In this document: piece after piece, positions 23,066 to 35,500 of the stretch
Position numbering within the stretch: position 1 is the first letter of the stretch
Layout: the number at the start of each line of letters is the position of its first letter
NCBI GenBank assembly: GCA_903813345.2
Contig: CAIIXF020000003.1
Span: 34,459,000 to 34,522,999 of the forward strand
From: Owenia fusiformis
Lineage: Eukaryota > Annelida > Polychaeta > Sabellida > Oweniidae
DNA: 64,000 nt
Reading direction: 5' to 3'
Notes under the pieces: generated by a model
Told to the model about the DNA's origin: nothing
The model's database searches: none
The model's input: only the letters and a program-made list of their open reading frames with translations
Program-made: the position numbers and the translations under genes

Positions 23066-26000
23066 GTCTTAAAATTTAAAGTAATTTTAGTTTTTATTAG
23101 TAAACCATACTTACCTAATATTGCCACTATGTGCTAACATCCACCATTGAATCTATCTATGGCCAACTTCCCGGGAATTTCTTAAGCATATTACACTGTG
23201 CACCCCCGCACACATGCCCGGATATTCCTCAATTATTCCGCTATAACATTTATGAACATTCTGCTGTAAGCGGAGGAGGAGGGAGGGACATATTTGTAGT
23301 GGCAATATTAGGTAAGTATGGTTTACTAATAAAAACTAAAATTACTTTAAATTTTAAGATTTTACTACGCAAACCTTTACTACTTACACTAATATTGCCA
23401 CTATGTGCTGAATCCCAGCCAAGTAGGCGGTGGGTTAAACAGCAGAAAGACCACGGGAATAGAATAAATTTGCAACAAACTACAAATTGATCAACCCTAC
23501 AACTTTAGGTAACCCAACTTAACATCCTAAAGCCTTCGGGACTAAGGAACTTAATAACCTAGTACAAGTTCTGGGGTGAAATGTTTAAACTGTTAAACAC
23601 TTAACAAAACTAATTATTCAGATTCACTATGCTAAAAAACTACTGAGTATTATTTCATATATGACTCAATTGGCCACTATAATAAAAAACGGACGTCTAT
23701 CTATGGCGGGGTAATTCAACCACCAAAGGTCAACAACGAACTTATACCACAGTACCAATTCTGACATTCTGATTGGCCATAAAGTTAAGAAAAATGTCAG
23801 AATATTTTCTAGCATAGTCTTACATGTCTTAGACTTACATACATGACTTGGAAGTAATTTAAGCTGCCCATTGTGCCTGCTTTAAACATATCTTCCACTC
23901 GACTTCTAGAAACAAAGATTGAAGAAGTAGCTACTGGTCTTGACATAACGTTTTCGACCCTTCTTTAACAGCTACATGTGTATACTTCTGTATACCTTGT
24001 ATGTGTATAGATAACAGCTAATAATTGCTTGATTAAAAAATCTAAAGGAATTATATTGAAGTTCCTTAAATGTATCTGGTTCTTCAAATCAATGCAAACT
24101 TTTCGTTCTCTCTTTTGAGTAAAGGTGAGACGAAGTACTACATCGGTTACCATATGTTGGACTCTTTATGATCTTCGAACTATGAACACCAGTTGTTTAA
24201 ATATTCTTGGGATTGTGATAACTCCGAAATCCCAATTACATCTTTAAATATTAAACATCTGGTATAAGTGCTTCTGCAAAGCATTGTAACCCTTAAAGGC
24301 TAAGTTGTGTCTGTATGATAAACTACGTAGAGATTCATCATTTACTCATTGCCATTAGGATCACATGTTCAATCATTGAAGAACCCATGTACACCCTCCA
24401 TATTAGTCGAGTATGCTTGGTTGTTTACAATTCAACAATAAAACTGTGCATATTACCGAACACTTTCTGAAAAAATCGGTAAATTAAAGATAGTCATGTA
24501 TCCAAACATGTCTAGATGATACCTGCTGAATACAATCCTAGATCTTGGTACAAACCCAAGAAAGAGATTATAATGGTTAAGAGTGAATTAGTTCAACTGA
24601 ACCACAACACTAACTCAAAACCTTAAAGAATCATTCGACTCTAGAAGAAGTTATCAGGACAAGATCATTTAGGTCGAACTGGTTCTGAAAACCCTCCTCT
24701 GATATATGCTGACAATTTACTAGAACAAATTGTACGATATCATGATAGAATATATCATTAGAGAGTTCCAATTACAACAATTACAGGTAAATAAGACGAC
24801 TACCAAGTAATTCAGTGGCATTCTAGTCTTATAGCATATATAGTGTGATAAAAAATTCTGCGTCTCTTGATAAGAAACACCTGCAATGTATTTATCCACA
24901 AAGTTGCTAGGGAAGATATACGTTTCATGTATCTTCTAATATTGCTGTTAGGCATACACAAACATGTATACTATGACTAAAATATGAGTAAATAAACTCA
25001 TTAGAATGCAATGGAAATGCAAGCTCACATTAATAAGACTATGATGTTCTAAACATCAATATTCTTTGAATCTGGAACAACAAACAATTCAAGTGAGACG
25101 TCTTGATGTCTAATAGTTACTAGTGTTACACATCAATTGAACTGTAGTGTCAGATGTCACAGTATTGCTTTCTTGCAATATAGGTGTTAAAAACCCCATC
25201 ACGCTTCTCATCCTTAAAATCAACAGGTGTTTCACTTTCTCTTGTTGAAAATGAACCCTGATTTTGAAGGATAGTCTAGCTGTCCAGCAACGTGGATATT
25301 AACAACTACGTTATGGTTTGCATCTTTGAACACAAAAATGTTCTTGGGCAACTTTCATCTACCTTGTAAGCGTCAAGAACCGTTCTCATATAACATGTAT
25401 AAATAAAACGAGAATTATTCTCGCATTGAAATCCTCTGTTAAACACCTCAAGAGGTTGACCACCATCTGCCTCAATAATGAATGGTACAGAGGAAAATAA
25501 AGCAACGTTAAAAGCCTTATTCAATTGCCAAATAGAATAGGCAAACACCACTAAACTACAGTAGCTAATAGGAATCGAACCGATGACTATGTGGTTCCTG
25601 AGAATTTACATTCCTGTGACAGGGCACCAAAATGCCTTGTTAATTACTTGGAATCTTGACATCATAAACCTTAGATGTATATTTGTCCTATTAAGGGGGT
25701 AGTGACATTACTAGTCTCAGGACAGGACGATTCCTTAATTCAGTGTTCTACTCAGAACAACATCTGAAAAAAAATAACTGTCTCAAAAATGAAACTATTT
25801 GATAAAGTATAGATTGAGTTGAAGATAATTCGTATAGAAATATCTCCAAAACCGCACGGAAACGACTGTGATTTCCGTTAAAGAACATATGTATAACAGT
25901 CAGCAGAAAATGTCTGTGATTCTTAAAATCATGAGACTGTTACAAAAATAACTTGGTCACAATTTGATCACGACAGTTTTTGGCATATGTGTGAAAAATT

Positions 26001-27679
26001 GCCACTGTTAATATTAATTGACCAATGCTTAAAAAGGTAAGTTTGAATCTCTTGTTTGGAAGAGCTCATGTCAAGACAAACGAAACCATGTCTATAACAA
26101 AGAGTACACTAGCTCTTGAGTATATAGTACTTCAGTACCACTAAATGATGTATTGAGGTTCTACCACCAAGGAAACATGGTAACAAGTGATTCCATGGTG
26201 AAAAAACATAAACCTCTAATCAACATGTAAGATCTCTCAAATAGTGATTGAACTGAACACTGATGCTACACTGATTTAAAGTAAATGTGTGGCTATTTAA
26301 GACACAAATGTTTACACAGAAGCACGGCACGACTGTGAACCTGTTGAAGATGATACTGTCATGACTGAGGCTGGCTCAGTAAAACACTCTTCAAAACAGT
26401 GATTAAACTAAAACCGTGTTTAAAAACTGAGCAACCTGAACAAGGTCAAAATAAACAAAAATTCATTCTGTGTGTGATGTGGTAGCAAACAGGCCAATGG
26501 TCTGGATATACAGATATAGGGACTAAGTTGTTATAAGTAAGTATAACTACTTCCCCTCGTCACAAAATAAAACCTTTGGAATAACACCCAAGGTTGTAGT
26601 GAAAAACACAGAATTTGATTTACAGTCTCTTGAACTGACTTACCAAGAGATCTGAAAAGTCATCTTAGACTTCAATAATCAACTTTTGACTTCAAAAGCT
26701 GTCAAGGCTAAGAAAAATAAAGGAAACAAAACCTTTACTGAGGTGATGTTTTAGACATAACCTTACTTTAACTGGCAAACTGAAAGCCGCCAAATGTTTA
26801 AGTTTTCAAAAAACCTCGACTGTAATCTTAATTCCTCAAACAATTAACACTGAGTTGAATGCTTTATGAGAAGCATCTGGAGAAAGTAACCTACATGTAT
26901 GTCAAAGATACTTCCGCCAACTCAACTCTGAACGTTAATATTCCAGGAATAGAGTCTAAATAGGAGTATTCAGAAATGATTCTTGAGAATATAAAGATTT
27001 CAGTCAGAAATGACAAGTTCATGACATTGTCATTTGTCAACGCATACAACACTTCTTATATGAATAAGTACTTGTGTTGTTCAGTTGTTGGCTAATATAG
27101 CTAGAAGGATAGTCTAGTGACTCAAAACTAAAACAATCTAAGTCACCTTCTACTTCTCTGTTGAAGAGACGGAATCAACCAAAAACAGGATGATTGTGAT
27201 CATCCATGAATCGATTTCTTCAGCATATAGTAATAGCAACATCTACAATTACTTGGAGAAAACAGAAACGCTCAATCAGAGACAATAACTTATAGGTCTC
27301 TGATTCGAAAAGATCTACTTGGAAGATGAGTAGGCTAAAAAGCTATATTGGTCTTTTCTGTGAAGAAGATGACGACTTCACAGTAGGCCTACTGTAAATC
27401 TTACAGTTACTTTTGTTAATCGTTAGCCTATCCTTTTTCTGAACAGTAGACAAACAACTCAGTCCAGAAATAACTGTACCAAATGCATAAGTGACAAACT
27501 TATCCTGCTGCGCATAACTAGTATAAAACTAAATGGACTAAATAAACTAATTATACTGTGGTCAGCATACGTGGTCTAATACTACACCAGGTTTTACAAC
27601 ATACAGTGTTATTTTCTAAATACATTTAAATGTATGTAGACCAAGTGTCTTCATCTGAACATCAGCGTGATCACGCTAC

Positions 27680-27745
27680 TGTAAGATGAAGAAATATCTT
27701 CTGTAAGATGAAGAAATATCTTCTGTAAGATGAAGAAATATCTTC
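27680..27745 (+). repeat. Three perfect 22-bp tandem copies
   Basis: TGTAAGATGAAGAAATATC + TTC is repeated three times without change, directly after a 14-bp palindrome AGCGTGATCACGCT (27664-27677). Each unit can itself fold (GAAGAAATATCTTC). Lies within the hairpin-dense core. Confidence 0.9.
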
Positions 27746-27892
27746 TTCATCCTAGTATCATACAGTCTATGCTCGACACATGTCAAAACCTGAAAGACAA
27801 ATTTACTGGTGTATTTATTTCTTCATGTTTACATAATTCATATCGGGACTGGAGTCCTTTTATAAACTATGCATAAAGAAAAGAGATGATAA

Positions 27893-28051
27893 CTGCGTTC
27901 TAATGAACACGTATGTGTTTTCATTGTGGACTTACAACCAAAAAACACATGAGAAGTAAAGAAGCCATTTCGTCTGCGTTCTCCTGAACACATATGTGTT
28001 TTTATTGTGGACTTACAACCAAAAACACCTCAGCAGTAAAGAAGCCATCTT
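27893..28051 (+). repeat. Two ~80-bp tandem hairpin units
   Basis: Two copies of a unit containing GAACACRTATGTGTTTT, TGTGGACTTACAACCAAAAA and AGTAAAGAAGCCAT. Related single hairpins with TTTATGGACTGACAACCAAA and TTTGTGGACTAACAACCCAAA occur at about 28170 and 28538. This shows that some of the core's stem-loops are homologous to each other. Confidence 0.75.
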
Positions 28052-28898
28052 CAGATGTAGATGTAGATATTTTTCAAATTTCTCATATTCATCTGGAACT
28101 GAACACGTTTATGTGATAAATACAGAGACGAAGAATTGAGAGCTATGTAAACTTGAACAGTTAATGTTTTCTTTATGGACTGACAACCAAAAGAAAGACC
28201 TCAATGTAAGGCAAGGTACTGTAGGCATAAACACAGTGTCTACCTTCTTCGGGCTTCCTTACTTTCTTATCTGGATTGAAAACCTCTCATGTAACATAAC
28301 ACAGAGAAGAACATGTAATATTACGTTCTCTGTACATGATGTCTTCTGATGGTCTAATGACCCCTGTGAAATTGTCATTTATATATGACAAATTGTCTGG
28401 AAAAAGGTCAATTGACACTAGAGACCTTTTCCATATGCTTACTATAATCTCATGTCGGGACTGAAGACCCTATATGGGTAAGCAAAGATAAAACGAACGA
28501 GGTAAGATCTTCGACATTTTATATATCAGATGTTTTCTTTGTGGACTAACAACCCAAAGAAAAAACCTTGAAAACTTGTCTTATAGTTCCATATGATCTA
28601 TTTTCCTCGTCCTCTTACTTTCATATGTAACTGATGAACCTGTAGAACAACTAACTTCCTAGTTCCGTGTCCATAGTCACAAGTTATTTGTAAATTTATT
28701 GCGATTCTAAAATTTCCGACTTTACAGAAGGAAAATGGCGGAATAATTGAGGAATATCCGGGCATGTGTGCGGGGGTGCACAGTGTAATATGCTCAAGAA
28801 ATTCCCGGGAAGTTGGCCATAGATAGATTCAATGGTGGATGTTAGCACATAGTGGCAATATTAGTGTAAGTAGTAAAGGTTTGCGTAGTAAAATATAT

Positions 28899-29340
28899 AA
28901 ATTTGAACCAAATCCGTCCGCTGGTATTTGAGTTATCAAAGTTTACGCTTTTTAAAAAATGGCGGCCATTTTGAAATTCAGCTTTCATCTTGAAAATTAG
29001 TTTTCGAGAATATGTCCTTCGCTCGACGTATCAGCGTACAAAACCGTCCACGACTGGTATTTGAGTTATTAAAAATCATTTTGCATCAGCATTAAAATGT
29101 CAACCTATTCCGACAACCGGTATTTGAGTTATCAAAGATTATGTTCTTTTACGAAAAATGGCAGCCATTTTGAATTGAGCGGCAATATTGAAATTCCTTC
29201 TCAAGCAGAGGTCCCACATCCATAATGCATAAGCCTGTAAAATTTGAATCAAATCTGTCAATCGGTATTTGAGTTATTGCCCAGACAAACACACGGACGG
29301 ACGAATGAACGGCTTTTCTATATCACCTCGAACTTCATTC
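28899..29340 (+). repeat. Dispersed repeat family R1, right part
   Basis: Continues the repeat broken at 23065. Several internal copies of GGTATTTGAGTTAT..AAAATGGCGGCCATTTTGAA occur, ending in CACACGGACGGACGAATGAACG and CGGTGGGATAATAATGG. The 'GGACGGACGG...GGATAATAA' type of ending is common in invertebrate dispersed repeats. Confidence 0.65.
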
Positions 29341-29530
29341 GGTGGGATAATAATGGCTCAATATATCTATAAGTAAGCTCAAAATGCTGAGACTTGGATA
29401 ACCTTTCTAATGATACATATACCTAATATAACCTCCTATGATTGTTCGTTTCCAAGATCATAGGCTCTCCACCCCCACCTAACCGTTGGGGCAATTGTTT
29501 ATAGCCTCGTTTAGGGTTTAAAGAGATTTA

Positions 29531-29865
29531 ACATGGTGGTACAAAAATATGATTCAGACATATTATAATTATTCAATATCTGTGTAAATGTAGTTTAAAT
29601 GACAATAATGTAATCAGGCTTAACCAGTATATATTATACAATCATATATTATATTTCGGTGAATACCTGTGAGAAAATGCCACAGTTGTTACAGCTAGTG
29701 AAGTGGGAACTATGGCCCAGGCTTCTTTATAACTAACCTGTGCAATCTGAGTTGGGCTTCAATAATATTATTTTTGGAAGATGTATATTTTTGCACAGGT
29801 ATTCACCTTAATAGAATCAAGGGTATGAACACTGAACAGTAGTACAGGCGATGAATACGGCTGTA
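29531..29865. other. Intergenic; partial direct repeat of 21720-21860
   Basis: About 29555-29650 (ATGTAGTTTAAATGACAATA and neighbours) resembles 21740-21820 (ATGTAGCTTAAATGATAATA). Possibly both are remnants of one older repeat. No gene seen. Confidence 0.4.
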
Positions 29866-30530
29866 GGGGGTAAAGATTAAAAGGTGGATTGGATCGAGTG
29901 GATTGGATTCATGTAAAAGGTGGATTGGATCGGAAATCTTCAAAATATGGATTTTCCTTAAAAAATTCTATTGATCTCCCTCTAAGAAGATTGGTGCTCT
30001 GCTCACTTCCAGAATGTCAAATAATGGATGAAAATATTATTTTGCTTGGATGGGCTAGAAGGAAGACCTGGTACCCACTTTCTGATACACAACCTTATTC
30101 ATTCCAAGTGTAATTTGAGACATTTCATTAATCATAAGGCAGACTGATTTGGAGATCTATATCATCTGTTTCCAGTCCAAACAGAACATAGCAGAAATGT
30201 TTTGGGAACATCCACACATCAATTTGAATGACTGCTTTTATCTACAGATCTATGTTTATTTTGTCTGATAAAAGTTGATTTACAAGGGAAAGCAGTAAAA
30301 TACTTAAAGAGTATCTATCTAATTGGAGTATATATATTTTGTTGCTTTGTTCTGATTCCTCAAAGAGACCCAAGTGATCACCAAATGATTTCTATTGGAA
30401 AATTAGAGCTAGAGGGAGATCAAGAGAAAGAATCTCAAAGAAATTCCATATTTTGAAGATTCCCGATCCAATCCACCTTTTACATGAATCCAATCCACTC
30501 GATCCAATCCACCTTTTAATCTCTACCCTG
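29866..30530. mobile_element. TA-flanked MITE with ~110-bp inverted ends
   Basis: Left end TA|GGGGGTAAAGATTAAAAGG and right end CCTTTTAATCTCTACCCTG|TA. The ends contain GGTGGATTGGATCG twice, and the inverted similarity runs through GGAAATCTTCAAAATATGGA. The frame at 29889-30113 derives from the repeat arms and is not a gene. 665 bp. Confidence 0.8.
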
Positions 30531-30532
30531 TA

Positions 30533-31099
30533 GGGTCAATATCCCTTTTAGAACGTTGCATTCTTGACTGGGAAATTCAAAGCATCTTATTCCCCAGTCA
30601 CGTGCAGGGTATGGACCAATCAGAGAGTAATGAATACGGCAGTGATATAATGAGCAAAATATTTCTTCAACATGACATGTAAGGATAAATAATTATAGTG
30701 AATAAAATTTATTGTAGTCTGGATCCAAATTTGTTATTTTTGCAACAAGGCTGTGGTCGCCACATCATGTGATATAAAAGTGTATGCACCATTGCCACTT
30801 TACGTCATCACCAGAAGTGTTGACATATTCTACTTGTGTTCAGATCAGGATTCCATCCAACTGACTTCGAAAATTCTTTAAAATTGATAGAATGTATTAA
30901 TCCTTAGTGCGAACTTCAAACCAATTTCAGATTTCACAATGATTCCATTAATTGGCTGAATTAAAGCAAACAATTGCTTTGTTAATAACATGTTTTAGAC
31001 CCTCATCAAAGCTCATATAATAGATTATAGTATTCTATTTGTTAAGTATTGCTGATGTTTGGGAAGTTCAAAATAAATCAATTTAATGATGCAATTTTA
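30533..31099. other. Intergenic, nothing recognised
   Basis: AT-rich; no ORF with domain features, no clear repeat arms. Confidence 0.35.
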
Positions 31100-31386
31100 T
31101 ATGCAAGTCTCTTTGCAATGATGCAAGTCTCTTTGCAATGATGCAAGTCTCTTGGCAATGATACAAGTCTCTTTGCAATGATGCAAGTCTCTTTGCAATG
31201 ATACAAGTCTCTTTGCAATGATGCAAGTCTCTTTGCAATGATGCAAGTCTCTTTGCAATGGTACAAGTCTCTTTGCTATGATGCAAGTCTCCTTGCAATG
31301 ATACAAGTCTCTTTGCTATGATGCAAGTCTCTTTGCAATGATGCAAGTCTCTGCAATGATGCAAGTCTCTTTACAATGATGCAAGT
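31100..31386 (+). repeat. 20-bp minisatellite, ~14 copies
   Basis: Unit ATGCAAGTCTCTTTGCAATG, with alternating ATG/ATA variants at the start and one short unit near the right end. Each unit contains a 5-bp stem TGCAA...TTGCA. Because 20 bp is not a multiple of three, all three minus-strand frames read through. The frames are artefacts of the repeat. Confidence 0.95.
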
Positions 31387-31659
31387 CCTTTTTCACCAAT
31401 ATATATTAATGGTACAAGCTGAATGTGGTAGATTACATAAAATCTGCAGCTCTCAGACGTTTGTTGCTTGGCAGAGACTTCAATCTGAAACAGGGAAATC
31501 ATACAATTCATCAGTTTTGGTTCTTAAATTATTCTCCTATTTATTCAAATATTCACAGGTTAATTTCACATACTAATGTATGACATTCTGCATAGGCCTA
31601 CTCCTTACATGGCGCATAATACATGTACACGTGTACAATTGCACTGCAACAACACAGCA
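31387..31659. other. Short unique stretch, nothing recognised
   Basis: Lies between the minisatellite and the repeat block downstream of GPATCH1. The plus-strand frame 31376-31576 shows no recognisable features. Confidence 0.3.
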
Positions 31660-32158
31660 TAACAATCTCGTAACAAGGCATTAACATGACATAATGTCAC
31701 CTAGTTGTTCTCAATACTATGAGTTCAAATTATAAGTCAGATTTGAACTACTGAAAACGTGTAGCTGATCTTGAAAAAATTACTCAATTTGAAATGAAAT
31801 TGGTCAATTTGAAGCAAGTTGAAAAAATACCTCTTTGACCTTTTTTGACCTCTACAATTGAACTTCTGAGAACTTGTAGATGATTTTGAAAACATTGGTA
31901 AATTAGAAGCAAGAATTGATAAAATACCTTGTTGACCTTTTTCGAGCTTGAGAATGTTATTGAAGGTCAAATCTCAAATCTAAAGTCAGACTTGAACTTG
32001 ACGATTTTGAAAAATTGGAGTCAGTCTGAACACTTTTTGTTAACTTATTGGAAGTTTTAAGAATTTGTTACAGATGTCAACCGCTAGACACCAACCGCCG
32101 TCAAAAAAACTTGGGAGACCAAGCAATATGCCACCACTTTTGGTGGTGACATAAAAAT
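31660..32158 (+). repeat. Short copy of the AGGTCA-rich repeat family R2
   Basis: Begins near ACAAGGCATTAACATGACA and ends CCACTTTTGGTGGTGACATAA, the same boundaries as 57186-59010. It has only about two internal units (AAGTCAGATTTGAACTNCTGA ... AAGCAAGTTGAAAAAATACC). Confidence 0.8.
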
Positions 32159-32366
32159 GTACATTCATAGGCTAAGGTGGATAGAAATAATTTTTAAATA
32201 AAGATGGCATGGTAATCGATCTGTGTTAATCTAAAGAGAAAAAGATAATACTGGATTCTGTTGGTGCTGCCATCTTTATATCGGCCCAGAACCTATGGTT
32301 TCATTGTAAGTTGCATTATTAGCCCCCATTATTACACTACCAAACCTCTCACTAATTGTGAACTAC

Positions 32367-32516
32367 TCACGTCTTCATGATTCTATCATCAAGGTCTACC
32401 TCTTTGACGTCATCATCACTAGTCGTGTCTTCATATTCGCTATCAGAATCGCTTTCCGATTTATGATGTGATTTTCTTGATTTGTGTTTCTTCTTACTCT
32501 TCTTTTTCTTAGATTT
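32367..32516 (-). CDS. GPATCH1: GPATCH1 exon 17 (probable last coding exon)
   Basis: Acceptor TTCCGCAG|AAATCT. Encodes [20 protein letters not shown], an acidic Ser-rich stretch and DLDDRIMKT before TGA (32369-32367). The stop overlaps a good donor (AAGAC|GTGAGT), so a further tiny terminal exon replacing the last residue is possible. Confidence 0.8.
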   Translation of the reverse strand, partial: KSKKKKSKKKHKSRKSHHKSESDSDSEYEDTTSDDDVKEVDLDDRIMKT

Positions 32517-35500
32517 CTGCGGAAAAGTATTGTAAATACAATGATATTTTCATCAGGGTATTAATTTTTTCCAAAACCACAAAAATGATATGTAGGTATC
32601 ATGGTTGTGGCTTATAGCTAATTCACATTCCAAACACACATAGGAAATGAATTTTAGTTATAGTAAAGAATGAGTGTTTATTTAGCACATAATTGGGGTT
32701 TCAATTGAGTTGTTGATTCACAGTATTATTAAACAAACCTTTTTATCTTTCTTATGCTTTTTCTTATCTCTATGCCTGTCCTTCTTGTGTTTCCTATGAC
32801 TACTCCCATCTCTCCCAGAATGAGTGGCTGATTCTTTATCAAAGAAACCTGCAAAGTCAACAAATCAATTAATTTACTTTGAATTTGATAGAATAAGTGT
32901 TCTATGCAGCAATATGTTCTAATTTAGGGCGGAGGGGGTGGCATAGATTGTTATACTCGTACTTGTGATAATACTTAAATATGAGCAGCAGTATACCCTC
33001 TATATGGCAGCTGCCTATAAGCTGCCCATTACAGTAGAATAATGCCATTCAAAGCTTTTATTTTTGAATATTGATCTTTCAGTTCAACTGGCATAATACA
33101 GAGAGTGCTTCATTAAGCTTTGATTATCACCAAAAATATGAACAACTGAGCTAGGCACTATTTTTTCATCAAGGCACTATTTTGTGAGCCAATTATGAGA
33201 AAATCTAGTTATATCTTTCAAGATTACCTTGGTTAAAGCCTGGAGGAAGTGCAGGTCCAGCAATGCACTTGACATCTGACCTTTCAACTGACCTTGACCT
33301 TGATGACCTGTCTAACTCATTTGCTTCACCAGTTAACCTTTGCTGAAGAGATTGTTCTCTGAATGTCCCCCTTTCCTTTGCTTCAAAGTCACCAAATATG
33401 CTAAGAATACCTGAAATAGTTATATATTGTAAATTTAATTTATGAATTAATTTTGAAGTGGAAGCAATTATCAATTTTAATTAAGAATCAAAAAATAGTT
33501 TGATCACATTATTGTATCTAGCAAATAGATTAATCTAAAATGAAACTCATACACATACAAACACTTAGTACGCTAGTTGATATTTAAAATGCGTTTTTTA
33601 ATATTTTCAGAATCCATTTATCCAACACTGTAGAAGCAAAACAACCAACTAACCCTTGGTGTTAACCAATTGCTTTGACTTTGAATTCTGTTGGACATGA
33701 TCTGGATCAACTTCATCAACAATTCCTGGTTCTTCTTTGATATCTACAGTAGCATCATGTTTGGTTGTGATATTGTTTATATTGTCATCATCATCATTGG
33801 AGTCATCATCACTTGTGTCGCTATCATCATCTTCAAATATTGCCTTAAAGAGATCAATCGGAGGCTTGTCCACTTCATCCTGAAATTGTTAAAATGAAAC
33901 TGGTATAAATAGGAATGCCAGACAATCTCTGATAGTCCTTGAGTTTAATAAAGCAAAATGTAATCACAATTTACAACCTGAAGTTACATGTAGATGTGAA
34001 CAATGTCAGCAAGAACTCTCTGACACTACCATTGATTCCAAATATAAAGCAGAAAATACAGACAGTAAGACATTACAGTAGGGTACCTTATTTGGAACTT
34101 CTCCCTCCTTCTTCTTGTCAATCCATTGTGTGACAATGTCTGATGTTTCACTCGTAGGTTTAGCAGAAGTTTCAGCAGGAGTATCTGACGCAACTGATTC
34201 ACCTGAAGTTAAATAAATAATATCTAGAGAAAAGAAGAAATTAAAAATATCAGATGTTTTCACCTGTAGTCAGTCAAATCAGCTGCAAAGTAATTAAAAG
34301 TGTGTCACATATACAACAAAAATTATGTTTTGACTTTGATATCGCTGACATATATATAATATCTATGATATCTCAAATAAAATGTTATGCTGACCGCCAT
34401 TTAAATATGGACTATAAATATTCTCAATGTGTAATCCACTTTTGGTCAATTTCAGTGTCTCAAATCCATGTAGATTTAATGTTGTATCCGCATTATTTCC
34501 ATGCCCATTTGTGGATCATTGATTTTTGCCACGCATATTTACATGGATAATTTTGTATGGATTCAATGTGGATGTGGATTGAATATATTTGGAGTAGGCT
34601 ATTTATAACCATTCTAAATCTAAAAATTTGATTATCTCAAAAATATATTGTCAACTCATGAGCAATAATACCTGAGACTAGCATAAAAGTGAGAAATGTA
34701 CATGTTAAAAATTAGTACCGTGGGTACTGGGCTCACATGGTGTTGCTCAAAAGTGAAAAAAAAAAGACGGGTATAATTTTTTGCTGATTTTTTGTGACAA
34801 AATTATTTCATACAACTACTCTTTACAAAGACATGGCTTTTTACAATGCAGGACACCTGAACTTATTTGTAAAGCTAGGAAATGGGCCAAAAGTGAATTT
34901 CCCGAGACAAAAATGGTGGCCATTTTGAAATTAGGCGAGATTTTGAAGCAGGAGTCAGTTTTTTTTTTCTTTATTGATGTTGAACAAAATTATTTTAAAT
35001 CGGGAATCCTATCTACAGAGGATTTAAAAAGTGTTGACAGAGGTTTAAAACTTGCCACTCTTTTGGACTGACTGAGAGACAGATGGACGAATCAATGTTA
35101 ACTAAAATGGCTGAAAATAAAAAAACTGATATAATATTTTGCCGACTTTTTGTAACAAAATTATTTCATACAACAACTCTTTACAGTGACATGGCTTTTT
35201 ACAATGCAGGACAGCTGAAATTATTTGTAAAGCTAGGAAATGGGCCAAAAGTGAATTTCGTGAGACAAGAATGGTGACCATTTTGAAAATAGGCGAGCTT
35301 TTGAACCAAGAGTCATAGGAGAGTTTTTTGTATTGATGTTGAACAAAATTAACTTAAAACAGGAATCCTATCGACAGAGGGTTTAAGGCAAATGGTCCAA
35401 AAGTGGATTTTGCGAGACAGATGGACAAATCAATGTTAACTAAAATGGCTGGAAATAAAAAAAAATGGATATAATTTTTTGCTGATTTTTCGTAACAAAA

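Larger units (their letters stand above)
23066..28898. mobile_element. 5.8-kb foldback insertion with a hairpin-dense, ORF-less core
   Basis: Bounded by inverted repeats. 23101-23241 (including TAATATTGCCACTATGTGCT, CTTCCCGGGAATTTCTT and CACCCCCGCACACATGCCC) is repeated inverted at 28737-28880, about 98% identical by eye. The short core motif also occurs inverted at about 23297-23309 and direct at about 23391. The insertion splits repeat family R1 at a related AAATTT. The 5.3 kb between about 23415 and 28736 has no long ORF in any frame but contains short stem-loops every ~40-60 bases. Examples: 23582-23599, 23758-23803 (11-bp stem), 24207-24235, 25409-25423, 25856-25878, 26626-26650, 27008-27035, 27274-27305 (10-bp stem), 27380-27395. 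Class unknown. Confidence 0.75.

Noticed and set aside
25565-25660. A tRNA-Tyr-like sequence on the minus strand (GGTTCGATTCC box and a TGTAAAT loop)
   Set aside because: No acceptor arm pairs and the A box is missing. The segment lies in the hairpin-dense core, where stem-loops are everywhere.
23415-28736. Possible mitochondrial insertion, because of tRNA-like hairpins and the lack of standard-code ORFs
   Set aside because: No recognisable cytochrome, NADH dehydrogenase or rRNA sequence was seen, and the ends are inverted repeats like a transposon.
29889-30113. 74-codon frame
   Set aside because: Lies in the inverted end of a MITE and contains the terminal repeat itself.
31083-31364. Three overlapping minus-strand frames of 62-93 codons
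   Set aside because: All arise from the 20-bp minisatellite.
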